In this document: one piece after another, positions 8,132 through 17,198 of the stretch
Layout of the letters: the number at the start of each line of letters is the position of its first letter
Numbering within the stretch: the first letter of the stretch is position 1
NCBI GenBank assembly: GCA_026708265.1
Contig: JAPOVI010000030.1
Location: 1 to 64,000 of the forward strand
Direction: 5' to 3'
Source of the DNA: Acidobacteriota bacterium
GTDB lineage: Bacteria > Acidobacteriota > Vicinamibacteria > Vicinamibacterales > UBA8438
Length of the DNA stretch: 64,000 bases
Notes under the pieces: model-generated
Seen by the model: the letters and a program-made list of their open reading frames with translations, nothing else
Databases searched by the model: none
Told to the model about the DNA's origin: nothing
Program-made: the position numbers and the translations under genes

Positions 8132-10537
8132 ATGGCCGCGCTCGCCCGCGGCTGCCTGCCGCCGGGGCTCGTCGGCATCGGTCTGCTGCTCGCGGGAGCC
8201 CTGGCCGCCGCGCAGGAGCCTCCCGCGGACGCGGGCCCCGACGCGGCGGCGACATACCGCGCCGTCCTCGACCGCTACTGCGTCACGTGCCACAACGGCC
8301 GCCTGCGGACGGCCGGTCTCGAGCTCGACGCGGCGGACCTCATGGACGTGCGCGGCCGGCCCGAGCTGTGGGAGAACGTCGTGCGCAAGCTGCGGGGGCG
8401 CGACATGCCGCCGCCGCCCCGCCGGCGGCCCGCCGAGGCGGTCTACGACGGCTTCGCCGGGTGGCTCGAGACGACCCTGGACGCAGCCGCGGCGGCCGAC
8501 CCGCGGCCCGGCCGGCCGGCGCTCCACCGGCTGAACCGCACGGAGTACGCCAACGCGGTCCGTGATCTGCTGGCGCTGGAGGTCGACGTCACGACGCTGC
8601 TGCCGCCGGACGACTCGACGCACGGCTTCGACAACATCGCGGACGCGCTGGGCGTCTCGCCCCTGCTGCTGGAGAGCTACGTGACGGCGGCGCGCAAGAT
8701 CAGCCGCCTGGCCGTCGCCAACCCGGCCATCCCGCCGAGCGCGGAGACCTACGTCGGCGCCCACGACGAGACGCAGGACAACCACCGCGAGGGGATGCCG
8801 TTCGGGACGCGCGGCGGCCTGCGCGTCACGCACCACTTCCCGGTGGACGGCGAGTACGAGATCCGCATTCGCCTGGAGCGGAGCCAGCGCGACGATGTGC
8901 GGGGCCTCCACGAGCCGCACGAGCTGGAGCTGGCCGTCGACGGCGCGCGAGTGCGCCTGTTCGCGCTCGACGGCGGCCCGCACATGTACCGGCAGGTGGT
9001 CTACGACGGGGAGACGCCCGCGCTGACGGCCGACGACCACCTGGTGCTGCGCGCGCCGCTGACGGCCGGTCCGCACGTCGTCACGGCGACGTTCCCGGTC
9101 AAGAGCTTCGGCGTGTCCGAGAGCTTGTCGCGGCCGCTGCTCCGTAGCTATCCCACTCCCAACTCGGTGGCCGGGCTGCCGGCGGTGAGCCGCATCCTCA
9201 TTACCGGCCCCCTGGCCGCGGCCGGCCGCGGCGACACCCCGACGCGCCGGCGCATATTCACCTGCCGGCCGGACGCCGCCGAAGCCGCTTGCGCGGAGCG
9301 GATCCTCGCGGGGCTGGCGCGGCGCGCCTACCGGGGCCTCGATACGGACGCGGACGTGCGGGAGCTGGTCGGCTTCTACGAGGCGGGGCGGGCCGCCGGC
9401 GGGTTCGAGGCAGGCATCGAGGCGGCGCTGTGGCGGCTGCTGGCCAGCCCGAAGTTCCTCTTCCGCTTCGAGTTCGATCCGCCCGACGCGGCGCCGGGCG
9501 ACGCGTACCCCCTCGGCGACCTGGAGCTGGCGTCGCGCCTGTCCTTCTTCCTGTGGAGCAGCATCCCCGACGAGGCGCTGCTGGCGGCGGCCGAGCGCGG
9601 CGAGCTGCGCCGGCCCGGCGGGCTGGAGCGGCAGGTGCGCCGGATGCTGGCCGACCCGCGCGCGGCCGCGCTGGTGGACAACTTCGCGGGCCAGTGGCTC
9701 TACCTGCGCAACCTGCAGCACATCGTCCCCGAGCCGCGGCGCTTCCGCAACTTCGACAACAACCTGCGGCGGGCGTTCCGGCGCGAGACGGAGCTGCTCT
9801 TCGCCTCGATTGTCGCCGAGGACCGCAGCGTGCTGGAGCTGCTGGACGCCGACTACACGTTCGTCAACGAGCGGCTGGCGCGGCACTACGGCCTCCCGGG
9901 CGTGCGGGGGAGCCACTTCCGCCGCGTCGCGGTTACCGACGAGCACCGGCGCGGCCTGCTCGGCCACGGCAGCATCCTCACCGTGACGTCGTACGCCAAC
10001 CGGACGTCGCCGGTCCTGCGCGGCAAGTGGGTGCTCGAGAACCTGCTGGGCGCGCCGCCGCCCCCGCCGCCGGCCGACGTCCCGGACCTGCCCGAGGAGG
10101 ACGGCTCCGGGCCGGGCCTGACGATGCGCGAGCGGCTGGCCGCGCACCGCGCCAACCCCGTCTGCGCGAGCTGTCACGCGACGATGGACCCGATCGGCTT
10201 CGGGCTGGAGAACTTCGATGCGGTCGGCGCCTGGCGGCAGAGCGAGCACGGCGCGCCCATCGATGCATCGGGCTCGCTGCCGAACGGCGCCGCGTTCGAG
10301 GGGCCGGCGGAGCTGCGGGCGGCGCTCCTGGCGCGGCCCGAGACGTTCGTCCGCGCGCTGACCGCCAAGCTGGCGACCTATGCGCTCGGGCGGGGCGTCG
10401 AGCCCTTCGACGCGCCCGCCATCCGGACCATCCTGGCGGAGGCGGAGGGCAGCGGCTACACCTTCTCGGCACTCGTGCTCGGCATCGTCCGGAGCGTGCC
10501 GTTCCAGATGCGCGAGGCGGCGGAACAGACGGAGTGA
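8132..10537 (+). CDS. DUF1587/DUF1592/DUF1588/DUF1585-type exported protein with cytochrome-c-like CxxCH motifs (copy 1)
   Basis: Signal peptide (GLVGIGLLLAGALAAAQ), CVTCHNGRLRTAGLELD, LHRLNRTEYANAVRDLLALEVD, FTCRPDAAEAACAERILAGLARRAYRG, LASRLSFFLWSSIPDEALL, YANRTSPVLRGKWVLENLLGAPPPPPPADVP, NPVCASCHATMDPIGFGLENFDAVG. Confidence 0.9.
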   Translation: MAALARGCLPPGLVGIGLLLAGALAAAQEPPADAGPDAAATYRAVLDRYCVTCHNGRLRTAGLELDAADLMDVRGRPELWENVVRKLRGRDMPPPPRRRPAEAVYDGFAGWLETTLDAAAAADPRPGRPALHRLNRTEYANAVRDLLALEVDVTTLLPPDDSTHGFDNIADALGVSPLLLESYVTAARKISRLAVANPAIPPSAETYVGAHDETQDNHREGMPFGTRGGLRVTHHFPVDGEYEIRIRLERSQRDDVRGLHEPHELELAVDGARVRLFALDGGPHMYRQVVYDGETPALTADDHLVLRAPLTAGPHVVTATFPVKSFGVSESLSRPLLRSYPTPNSVAGLPAVSRILITGPLAAAGRGDTPTRRRIFTCRPDAAEAACAERILAGLARRAYRGLDTDADVRELVGFYEAGRAAGGFEAGIEAALWRLLASPKFLFRFEFDPPDAAPGDAYPLGDLELASRLSFFLWSSIPDEALLAAAERGELRRPGGLERQVRRMLADPRAAALVDNFAGQWLYLRNLQHIVPEPRRFRNFDNNLRRAFRRETELLFASIVAEDRSVLELLDADYTFVNERLARHYGLPGVRGSHFRRVAVTDEHRRGLLGHGSILTVTSYANRTSPVLRGKWVLENLLGAPPPPPPADVPDLPEEDGSGPGLTMRERLAAHRANPVCASCHATMDPIGFGLENFDAVGAWRQSEHGAPIDASGSLPNGAAFEGPAELRAALLARPETFVRALTAKLATYALGRGVEPFDAPAIRTILAEAEGSGYTFSALVLGIVRSVPFQMREAAEQTE

Positions 10538-10697
10538 AGGACGAGGAGCGACAATCGAAGAAGAGGATGGCCGACCAGCTCGACAACCGGCCGGTGTTCA
10601 CGATCGTGATGGGGGCTGCAACGCAGACGCACCGGATGAATACGTCGACGCGGAGATCGGCAACCAGGCGAAGGCGCCAGCCGGCGCGTGACCCATG

Positions 10698-11702
10698 CTA
10701 CGGATGCTCGAGGCCTTCCCCGCCCGCCCGGTTCGGACGCCATCGTAGCGGTGGCAGGTGCTTTCTCTCGTGCCGCAGGCGCTGCGGCTCTATCTGCAGG
10801 ATCGAATCCGTCCGCTTCGTCCACAGCCCGTCGACGGTCGCGTCGAGTACCGCCCCCGCGTCGCGGTACTGCGCGTTCAGGAACGTGTTGATTCCCTCGC
10901 GCTCCATGCCTTGCTGGAGCGCTTCGGCGCTCCCGTAGGCGCGCGTCCTCGCGCCTCGCGCCGTCGTCGTCTCGACCTCGGCCGTTCCTGCGCGCGTGCG
11001 GATCTCGACGCGTTCGTACTTGGCGGCGACGATTGCGTTGCTCGCATATCCGGCCGGGTCGTCCACTACCGGCTGCAGCCCGTCGGCGATTCCTTCGAGC
11101 TCGGACGCGTCGGCGGCGTACTGCTCCGCGGTCTCCGCGTAGATGCTCAGGATGGCGTCCAGCCTCTTCTCCGGCAGCGCATTCACCGCTATCTCCAGCG
11201 CTTTCGGTTCGGCCTCCCCGCACGCGGCGATGTCCACCAGGTCGCGCGCGGGGGCGTGCATTCCGCGGCCGGAGAGCTTGCCGCTGAGGATTTGCGCGGT
11301 GCTCAGCACGACGGCCGGTTCGCCGTCGACGATGGTCGTCCGCTCGCTGCCCCGGGGTCTCGGCGGCGCAAAGGACACGTCGATGTGGTTTCCCTGGTTC
11401 CGCTCGAACTCGATTCTCGGGAACTCCGGGTGATCGACCCGACACCCGCCGCACGCTTCGGCGGCCCGATCCAGCACCTTCCGTCCGTCCTCGGTCGTGC
11501 TCAACTGCAGGTAGACGTCGAGGTCGCGACTCAACCTGTGGTCCCAGCGTGCGCTCAGGATGCTCCCGCCCCCGAGGAGCTCGCCGGTCCGGTCCCTGGT
11601 GTGCGGCCGCACGTGCTCGCGGAACGCCGGTCGCATCCGCGCCAGGATCTCTCGGGCCTGCCCCCTGGTCTCCAGCGCGTCGGTCGGCTCGTCGGGGTTC
11701 AT
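10698..11702 (-). CDS. Nucleotidyltransferase AbiEii/AbiGii-like toxin
   Basis: GELLGGGSILSARWDHRLSRDLDVYLQL (GGGS-x10-DLDV nucleotidyltransferase motif), QILSGKLSGRGMHAPARDLVDI. ATG at 11702. Confidence 0.7.
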   Translation of the reverse strand: MNPDEPTDALETRGQAREILARMRPAFREHVRPHTRDRTGELLGGGSILSARWDHRLSRDLDVYLQLSTTEDGRKVLDRAAEACGGCRVDHPEFPRIEFERNQGNHIDVSFAPPRPRGSERTTIVDGEPAVVLSTAQILSGKLSGRGMHAPARDLVDIAACGEAEPKALEIAVNALPEKRLDAILSIYAETAEQYAADASELEGIADGLQPVVDDPAGYASNAIVAAKYERVEIRTRAGTAEVETTTARGARTRAYGSAEALQQGMEREGINTFLNAQYRDAGAVLDATVDGLWTKRTDSILQIEPQRLRHERKHLPPLRWRPNRAGGEGLEHP

Positions 11703-12190
11703 CGTCTTGCGAACCGGTTCAGCCGGCGCGCCCCCTCGCCACGTGTCAGCCCCACCCGGTGCAGCGCGCGTGCGAGCTCGCGCCAGGTGTAGGCGCCTTC
11801 GAGCCGCGCGTCGAGCTGCTCGGCAACGTCTGCCTCGTGGTACCACGTCAGCAGGATCGCGGCCTCTCTCCCTGTTCCTTCCGGATCGTGGACAGCGCGG
11901 TAGAACTCCCCTGCGGTGGGCACCCTGCGCCAGCCGGCGCAGCTCATTCGCAGCCGGCTCGTCACCGTCCTGCTTTCCGGTCCCGTCTCCGAATCCGGCA
12001 CCAGGTGCCCGTGCCGGCGCCGCTCGGCGGCGCTTCCGCGCGCGTCGCTGAACACTTCCGGCGGACCGAGCCGGTCGGGGATCGCGTCGCGGTCGCTCCG
12101 CCGCAACCGGCTGCACTCCGCCCGCCATCCGCGCGGCGACTGCAGCGCCTGCTCACCGCCCGTCTGCCGGGTCTTCCTGGTCTTCTTCAA
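11699..12190 (-). CDS. Putative antitoxin partner of the AbiEii-like toxin (hypothetical; N-terminus uncertain)
   Basis: Stop overlaps the toxin ATG by 4 nt (11699-11702); C-term TGREAAILLTWYHEADVAEQLDARLEGAYTWRELARALHRVGLTRGEGARRLNRF. Confidence 0.45.
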   Translation of the reverse strand: MKKTRKTRQTGGEQALQSPRGWRAECSRLRRSDRDAIPDRLGPPEVFSDARGSAAERRRHGHLVPDSETGPESRTVTSRLRMSCAGWRRVPTAGEFYRAVHDPEGTGREAAILLTWYHEADVAEQLDARLEGAYTWRELARALHRVGLTRGEGARRLNRFARR

Positions 12191-12304
12191 ATGCCACCGG
12201 TCCTGTTCGCTTTCGCCATCCTATCAGCCGACCCCGAGGCCTTCGCCGTCCCGCCGCGGGCTGGGTCCGATCGCGCTGGCGGTCGGCGTCGGGTGCGAAT
12301 TGGT

Positions 12305-12333
12305 TTGGACGATCCCGGACAAGCGTGTATGGT
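12305..12333 (+). promoter_or_regulatory. Candidate sigma70-type promoter TTGGAC-N17-TATGGT upstream of the ankyrin gene
   Basis: Read directly; 5/6 and 4/6 consensus matches with 17-bp spacing, about 45 bp upstream of ATG 12377. Confidence 0.4.
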
Positions 12334-12376
12334 CGCAAGGTCACGCCAATCGGCCGTCGCTCCGGGGGGGAACAGC

Positions 12377-13954
12377 ATGCGCGTCACCATTTGCCTGACG
12401 GCGGTTGTCCTGGCGGTCGCCCTGATCGGAGGCCCCGCCCACGCCGCCGACGAGAGGGTGGCCGACCTCGCCAAGGCCCAGCAGTGGCCGGGCGTGGCCG
12501 ACCTGGTGCGGCAGGGCGCCGACGTCGACGCGCCCCAGGCCGACGGCTCGACGGCGCTGCACTGGGCGGCCCACTGGAACGAGGCGGCGACCGCGGCGCT
12601 GCTGATCGAAGCCGGCGCCGATGTCGATGCGGTGACCTTCACCGGCGTCAGCGCGCTCTCGCTCGCCTGCGAGAACGGCAGCGCGGAGATCGTCGGTCTG
12701 CTGCTGAAGGCGGGCGCGGAGGTCAACGTGGCGGCGGTCGGTGGCGTCACGCCGCTCCTGCTCGCGGCCCAGTCCGGCCATGCCGGAGTGGTCCGGGCGC
12801 TCCTCGAGCACGGCGCCGCGGTCGACGCTCGGGCGGCCGGGTCGGCGCAGACGCCGCTCATGTGGGCGGCCACCGAAGGCCACGCGGCGAGCGTCGCGTT
12901 GCTGCTCGAGCGGGGCGCGTCGATCACGGCGACGTCCGCGGGCGGGTTCACGCCCTTGATGTTCGCCGTGCGCGGCGGCCATCTCGACGTCGTGACGACG
13001 CTGGTCGAGGCGGGGGCGGACGTCGATGCGGCGACGCCGGTGATGCCCGCGTCCGGCGGCCGGGTCGGCTACGACCTCGGCGCCGGCCCCATCACGCCCC
13101 TGCCCCTCGCGATCGCCAACAACCACGCCCCCGTGGCGCTGTACCTCCTGGCGCAGGGCGCGAATCCCAACCAGGGCGCCGCGGGCATGAGCGCGTTGCA
13201 CCACGCCGTGTACGGCATCGGCCAGAACCGCGCGGCCGGCGGCGGCGGCGACGACGGGTCCGGCCTGCGGGGACGCGAGGCGCTCGTGCGGGCCCTGCTC
13301 GCGCACGGGGCGGACCCGAACGCGCGACAGACGGCCCCCGGCATCATGGGGTTCGGCGGAGAAGGAAAGCACGGGGCGTTCGAGGCCTTCGGCTGGGGCA
13401 CGAACCGCGTGGGCGCCACGCCGTTCTACCTGGCCGCGGACTGCAGCAACGCCAACCCGGAGCTGATGCGGATCCTGCTCGACCACGGGGCCGACCCGAG
13501 CCTGACGACCGAGGACGGGACCACCCCGCTGATGGCGTCCTCCGGGCTCGGCTGGGGCTACGCGCCCCCGGACGAGGCCGCGCGGCGGCGCATGCTGGCC
13601 GGGGTGAGGTTCCTGGTCGAGGAGGTCGGCGCCGACGTCAACGCCGCCAACGCGGCGGGATTCACGCCGCTCCACGGGGCCGCGTACAAGGGGTCGGTCG
13701 GCATCATCGCCTACCTCGTCGAGCGCGGCGCGAAGATGAACGTGCGCGACTACCGCGGACGCACCCCCTACCGGCTCGCAAGCTGGGCCCGCAACTCCAC
13801 CGACTTCTACCGCTGGCCGGAGGCCGCCGACTTGCTGGTGGAGCTGGGCGCGAACCCGCGGCTGGGAGTCTCCGCCAACCTGCAGGAGCGCGAGCTGGCC
13901 CGCGCGGCGGGCGAGGCGACCGGGCAGCCGGGGGAGACGACCGGGGGGCGCTGA
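12377..13954 (+). CDS. Secreted ankyrin-repeat protein
   Basis: Signal peptide MRVTICLTAVVLAVALIGGPAHAA then multiple ANK repeats (DGSTALHWAAHWNEAATAALLIEAGADVDA..., GVTPLLLAAQSGHAGVVRALLEHGAAVDA). Confidence 0.92.
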   Translation: MRVTICLTAVVLAVALIGGPAHAADERVADLAKAQQWPGVADLVRQGADVDAPQADGSTALHWAAHWNEAATAALLIEAGADVDAVTFTGVSALSLACENGSAEIVGLLLKAGAEVNVAAVGGVTPLLLAAQSGHAGVVRALLEHGAAVDARAAGSAQTPLMWAATEGHAASVALLLERGASITATSAGGFTPLMFAVRGGHLDVVTTLVEAGADVDAATPVMPASGGRVGYDLGAGPITPLPLAIANNHAPVALYLLAQGANPNQGAAGMSALHHAVYGIGQNRAAGGGGDDGSGLRGREALVRALLAHGADPNARQTAPGIMGFGGEGKHGAFEAFGWGTNRVGATPFYLAADCSNANPELMRILLDHGADPSLTTEDGTTPLMASSGLGWGYAPPDEAARRRMLAGVRFLVEEVGADVNAANAAGFTPLHGAAYKGSVGIIAYLVERGAKMNVRDYRGRTPYRLASWARNSTDFYRWPEAADLLVELGANPRLGVSANLQERELARAAGEATGQPGETTGGR

Positions 13955-13971
13955 CCGCGCAGGGAGCTGGC

Positions 13972-14445
13972 ATGACCGGCGCTCGACGACGCGTTTTGCT
14001 GGCCGCCGTCCTCGTGGCGGGCGCGTCCGCCACGGTCGCGGCGCAGAAGGTCTTCACGGCCGACGAGCTGCGTGTCGTCGAACGGATCGTGGGGACCTAC
14101 TTCGAGTCCGCGAAGTCGCTGAGCGCGGCGCAGGACTACGAGACGGCCAAGGTCCGGCTGATCGTCGCGCGCGAGTATCTCGCGCGGAGCTGGACGTTCT
14201 GGACGCGGCACGAACGAGGCGACGCGGCGAAGATGGTCACCGCGACGACCGCCGCCCTGGACGCACTCGACGACCGGTTGTCCGAGGTGCCCATCGATCC
14301 GGCCCGCGTGCAGGAGGCGGTGCAGGAGGCGAGCGCGGCGTGCGAGACCTGCCATGCCGCGTTCCGCGTCGAGCATCCGGCGGCCGGGACGTACGACATC
14401 AAGCCGGGCATCATCAGCGAGCCCGCCGGTCGGGAACGGCCCTAG
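13972..14445 (+). CDS. Secreted cytochrome c'-like protein with C-terminal CxxCH
   Basis: Signal peptide (VLLAAVLVAGASATVAAQ), helical body, ACETCHAAFRVEHPAAGTYDIKPG. Confidence 0.65.
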   Translation: MTGARRRVLLAAVLVAGASATVAAQKVFTADELRVVERIVGTYFESAKSLSAAQDYETAKVRLIVAREYLARSWTFWTRHERGDAAKMVTATTAALDALDDRLSEVPIDPARVQEAVQEASAACETCHAAFRVEHPAAGTYDIKPGIISEPAGRERP

Positions 14446-14631
14446 GAGTCTGCGCCGTCGAGGTGCGGACGCCTGCGGGTTGCCTGGGCACCACGCGGCG
14501 CCGTCGGGTGACGAAATGGCGGGCCAGGGCGGCGCCGGGGGCTGGTTGAGGATCCAGCCGGCAGCAGAGCGTGCGGCGCGCGGCGGCGGGAAGGCCGAGC
14601 GAGACAGCGGTGTTCCTGCGGAGTGGGGACG

Positions 14632-17157
14632 ATGACCATGATCTGGACGCGACACCGACCGCCGGCGCGCGCGATGCTCCTCCTGTTGGCCAGTCTCGGG
14701 GTGGCGTTCGCCCCCTCCGCGTCTCCTGCGTCCTCCGCGGCCCCCGCGGCTGAGCCTCAGGCGACCGCTGCCGCGACACCGACCGCGACCGCCGCGATCG
14801 AGTCCGGCGCGATCGAATCCGGCGTTGCGACGCCCACAGAGACGCCCGATCCCGAGCTCCTGACCCGGTACTGCATCCGGTGCCACAGCGACCGGCTCCG
14901 GACGGGCGGCCTGACGCTCGAGCACGCCGACGTGAACCGGATTGCCGACGACCCCGAGCTGTGGGAGAAGATCGCGTGGAAGGTCCGCATCGGCGCGATG
15001 CCGAAGGTGCCGGCGCCCCGGCCTGAACGGCCGGTGCTCGACCGCTTCGCGTCCGCGGTGGAGGGCGCGCTCGATCGTGCCGCGGCCGCGTCGCCCGATC
15101 CGGGGCCGCCCACCTTCCATCGGCTCAATCGCCTCCAGTACGTCAACGCGGTGCGCGACTTCCTCGGCGTGGAGGTCGACGGGCCGAGCCTGCTGCCGCC
15201 GGACGCGACCAGCTACGGTTTCGACAACAACCGGGGGCTGACCATCACGCCCTCGCTGCTCGACCGCTACCTCGCCGCCGCCGTCCGGATCGCGCGCGCC
15301 GCGGTCGGCGATCCGACCATTCCGCCGACCACCGAGACCTATCGCATCGAGCAGACGGTCCGGCAGGGCGAGCGCATGAGCGAGGACCTGCCCTTCGGCA
15401 CCAACGGCGGCCTGGCCGTCCGGCACACCTTCCCGCTCGACGGCGAGTACGCCGTTCGCGTGCTGCTCCCGGGCATGGGCACGGGCGCCTTGTACTCCCG
15501 GCCGCAGAGCGAGGTCCTCGTCACCGTGGACGGCGCCACCGTCAAGCACTGGTCGCTCGAGCCGCTGCGGGGCCGGAATCCTGCCATCGCGGCCACGACC
15601 AGCCCCGAGGAGGACGCGCCCCGCGCACCGGACGAGGACCTCGTGGTCCGTTTCGCGGCGAAGGCGGGAACCCGCCCCGTGGGCGTGACCCTCCTGAACA
15701 TCCGCCCCGCGTACGCCGAGGGTCTGCGGGGCGGGGTGGTGGGCGATCCGGGACCGGTGCGGCGCGGCGCGTCGGGCCGTATCGAGTCCCTCACGGTGTC
15801 GGGCCCGTTCCACGCCGCCACGCCCGAGGAGAGCGAGAGCCGGCGGCGCATCTTCACCTGCCGGCCCACCGCATCGACCGACGAGCGCGCCTGCGCGCGG
15901 CAGATTCTCACGCGGCTGGCGCGGCGCGGGTTCCGGCGGCCCGTCGCCGCCTCCGACGTGGAGGGGCTGCTGCCCTTCTACGAGGAGGGGCGGCGCGCCG
16001 GGGGGTTCGACGCGGGCATTCAGGCCGCCCTGGAGCGCCTGCTGATCTCGCCCCAGTTCCTGTTCCGCATCGAGCGCGGTCCCGACGGAGCGGAGCCGAA
16101 CACGATCTTCCGCGTGAGCGACGTCGAGCTGGCGTCCCGGTTGTCGTTCTTCCTCTGGAGCAGCCCCCCGGACGAGGAGCTGCTCGGCGTCGCCGAGCGC
16201 GGCCGGCTCGGCGAGCCCGCGGTCCTGACCGCCCAGACGCGCCGGATGCTCGCCGACCCCCGCGCCGCGCAGATGGCGGCCGGCTTCGCCGGCCAGTGGC
16301 TGGGGACGCGCCTGGTCCGCGAGCTGCAGCCCGACCCGACGCTCTATCCCCTGGACGCCAACTTGCAGGAGGCCCTGGCGCGCGAGACCGAGCTGTTCTT
16401 CGAGAGCCAGCTCCGGGAAGACCGGAGCGTGCCGGATCTGCTGGAGGCCGACTACACGTACCTGAACGAGCGCCTCGCCGCGCACTACGGCATTCCGAAC
16501 GTCTACGGCAGCCACATGCGGCGCGTGACGCTGACCGATGACCGACGGTTCGGCATCCTGGGCATGGGCGGCGTCCTGATGGTGACCTCCCATGCCAACC
16601 GGACGTCCCCCGTGGTGCGCGGGAAGTGGATCATGGACAACCTCGTGGCCAATCCCCCGCCCCCGCCTCCCGCGGACATACCGCCGCTTCCCGAGAACGA
16701 TGGCGAGCTGCCGACCACCGTGCGGGAGCGGCTCGAGCAGCACCGGGCCAATCCGGTGTGCGCCTCGTGCCACACCCTGATGGATCCCTTCGGGTTCGCG
16801 CTCGAGAACTTCGACGTCACCGGCCAGTGGCGGGACGTCGACAACGGCATACCGGTGGATGCGTCGGGAGTGGCGCTCGACGGGTCGGAGATGGACGGCG
16901 TGGTGGGACTCCGCCGGGCGCTGCTGGCCAACCGCACGCAGTTTGCGACCGTCTTCACCGAGCGGCTGCTCACCTATGCGCTCGGGCGCGGCGTGGACGC
17001 CCGCGATCGGCCCGCCGTTCGGGCCATCGTCCGCGAGGCGGCCCCGGACTTTCGCTGGTCGGACATCATCCTCGGCATCGTCACCAGCTCGCCGTTCCGC
17101 ATGAACCGCACGCCCGGCGCCGAGCCCGGGGCGACGGCCACGGTGGCGAGTCGCTGA
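14632..17157 (+). CDS. DUF1587/DUF1592/DUF1588/DUF1585-type exported protein with CxxCH motifs (copy 2)
   Basis: CIRCHSDRLRTGGLTLEHADV, FHRLNRLQYVNAVRDFLGVEVDGPSLLPPDATSYGFDNN, LASRLSFFLWSSPPDEELL, HANRTSPVVRGKWIMDNLVANPPPPPPADIP, NPVCASCHTLMDPFGFALENFDVTG; colinear with copy 1. Confidence 0.9.
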   Translation: MTMIWTRHRPPARAMLLLLASLGVAFAPSASPASSAAPAAEPQATAAATPTATAAIESGAIESGVATPTETPDPELLTRYCIRCHSDRLRTGGLTLEHADVNRIADDPELWEKIAWKVRIGAMPKVPAPRPERPVLDRFASAVEGALDRAAAASPDPGPPTFHRLNRLQYVNAVRDFLGVEVDGPSLLPPDATSYGFDNNRGLTITPSLLDRYLAAAVRIARAAVGDPTIPPTTETYRIEQTVRQGERMSEDLPFGTNGGLAVRHTFPLDGEYAVRVLLPGMGTGALYSRPQSEVLVTVDGATVKHWSLEPLRGRNPAIAATTSPEEDAPRAPDEDLVVRFAAKAGTRPVGVTLLNIRPAYAEGLRGGVVGDPGPVRRGASGRIESLTVSGPFHAATPEESESRRRIFTCRPTASTDERACARQILTRLARRGFRRPVAASDVEGLLPFYEEGRRAGGFDAGIQAALERLLISPQFLFRIERGPDGAEPNTIFRVSDVELASRLSFFLWSSPPDEELLGVAERGRLGEPAVLTAQTRRMLADPRAAQMAAGFAGQWLGTRLVRELQPDPTLYPLDANLQEALARETELFFESQLREDRSVPDLLEADYTYLNERLAAHYGIPNVYGSHMRRVTLTDDRRFGILGMGGVLMVTSHANRTSPVVRGKWIMDNLVANPPPPPPADIPPLPENDGELPTTVRERLEQHRANPVCASCHTLMDPFGFALENFDVTGQWRDVDNGIPVDASGVALDGSEMDGVVGLRRALLANRTQFATVFTERLLTYALGRGVDARDRPAVRAIVREAAPDFRWSDIILGIVTSSPFRMNRTPGAEPGATATVASR

Positions 17158-17198
17158 GGCCAAGGCAGTCCTCGACTAAGGAACCAAGGAGAGCTCGC

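Noticed and set aside
7907-10249. 780-aa minus-strand ORF antisense to DUF1592 copy 1
   Set aside because: Shadow ORF; no conserved motifs.
10544-10697. Short reading-frame remnant after DUF1592 copy 1 (MADQLDNRPVFTIVMG... / ...NADAPDEYVDAEIGNQAKAPAGA)
   Set aside because: May be a gene fragment, but I cannot assign a family or exclude chance coding-like sequence.
13807-17163. 1118-aa minus-strand ORF antisense to cytc'/DUF1592
   Set aside because: Mirror frame of genuine GC-rich codons; Arg/Gly/His/Val-rich composition with no domain signatures, while the plus strand encodes clear families.
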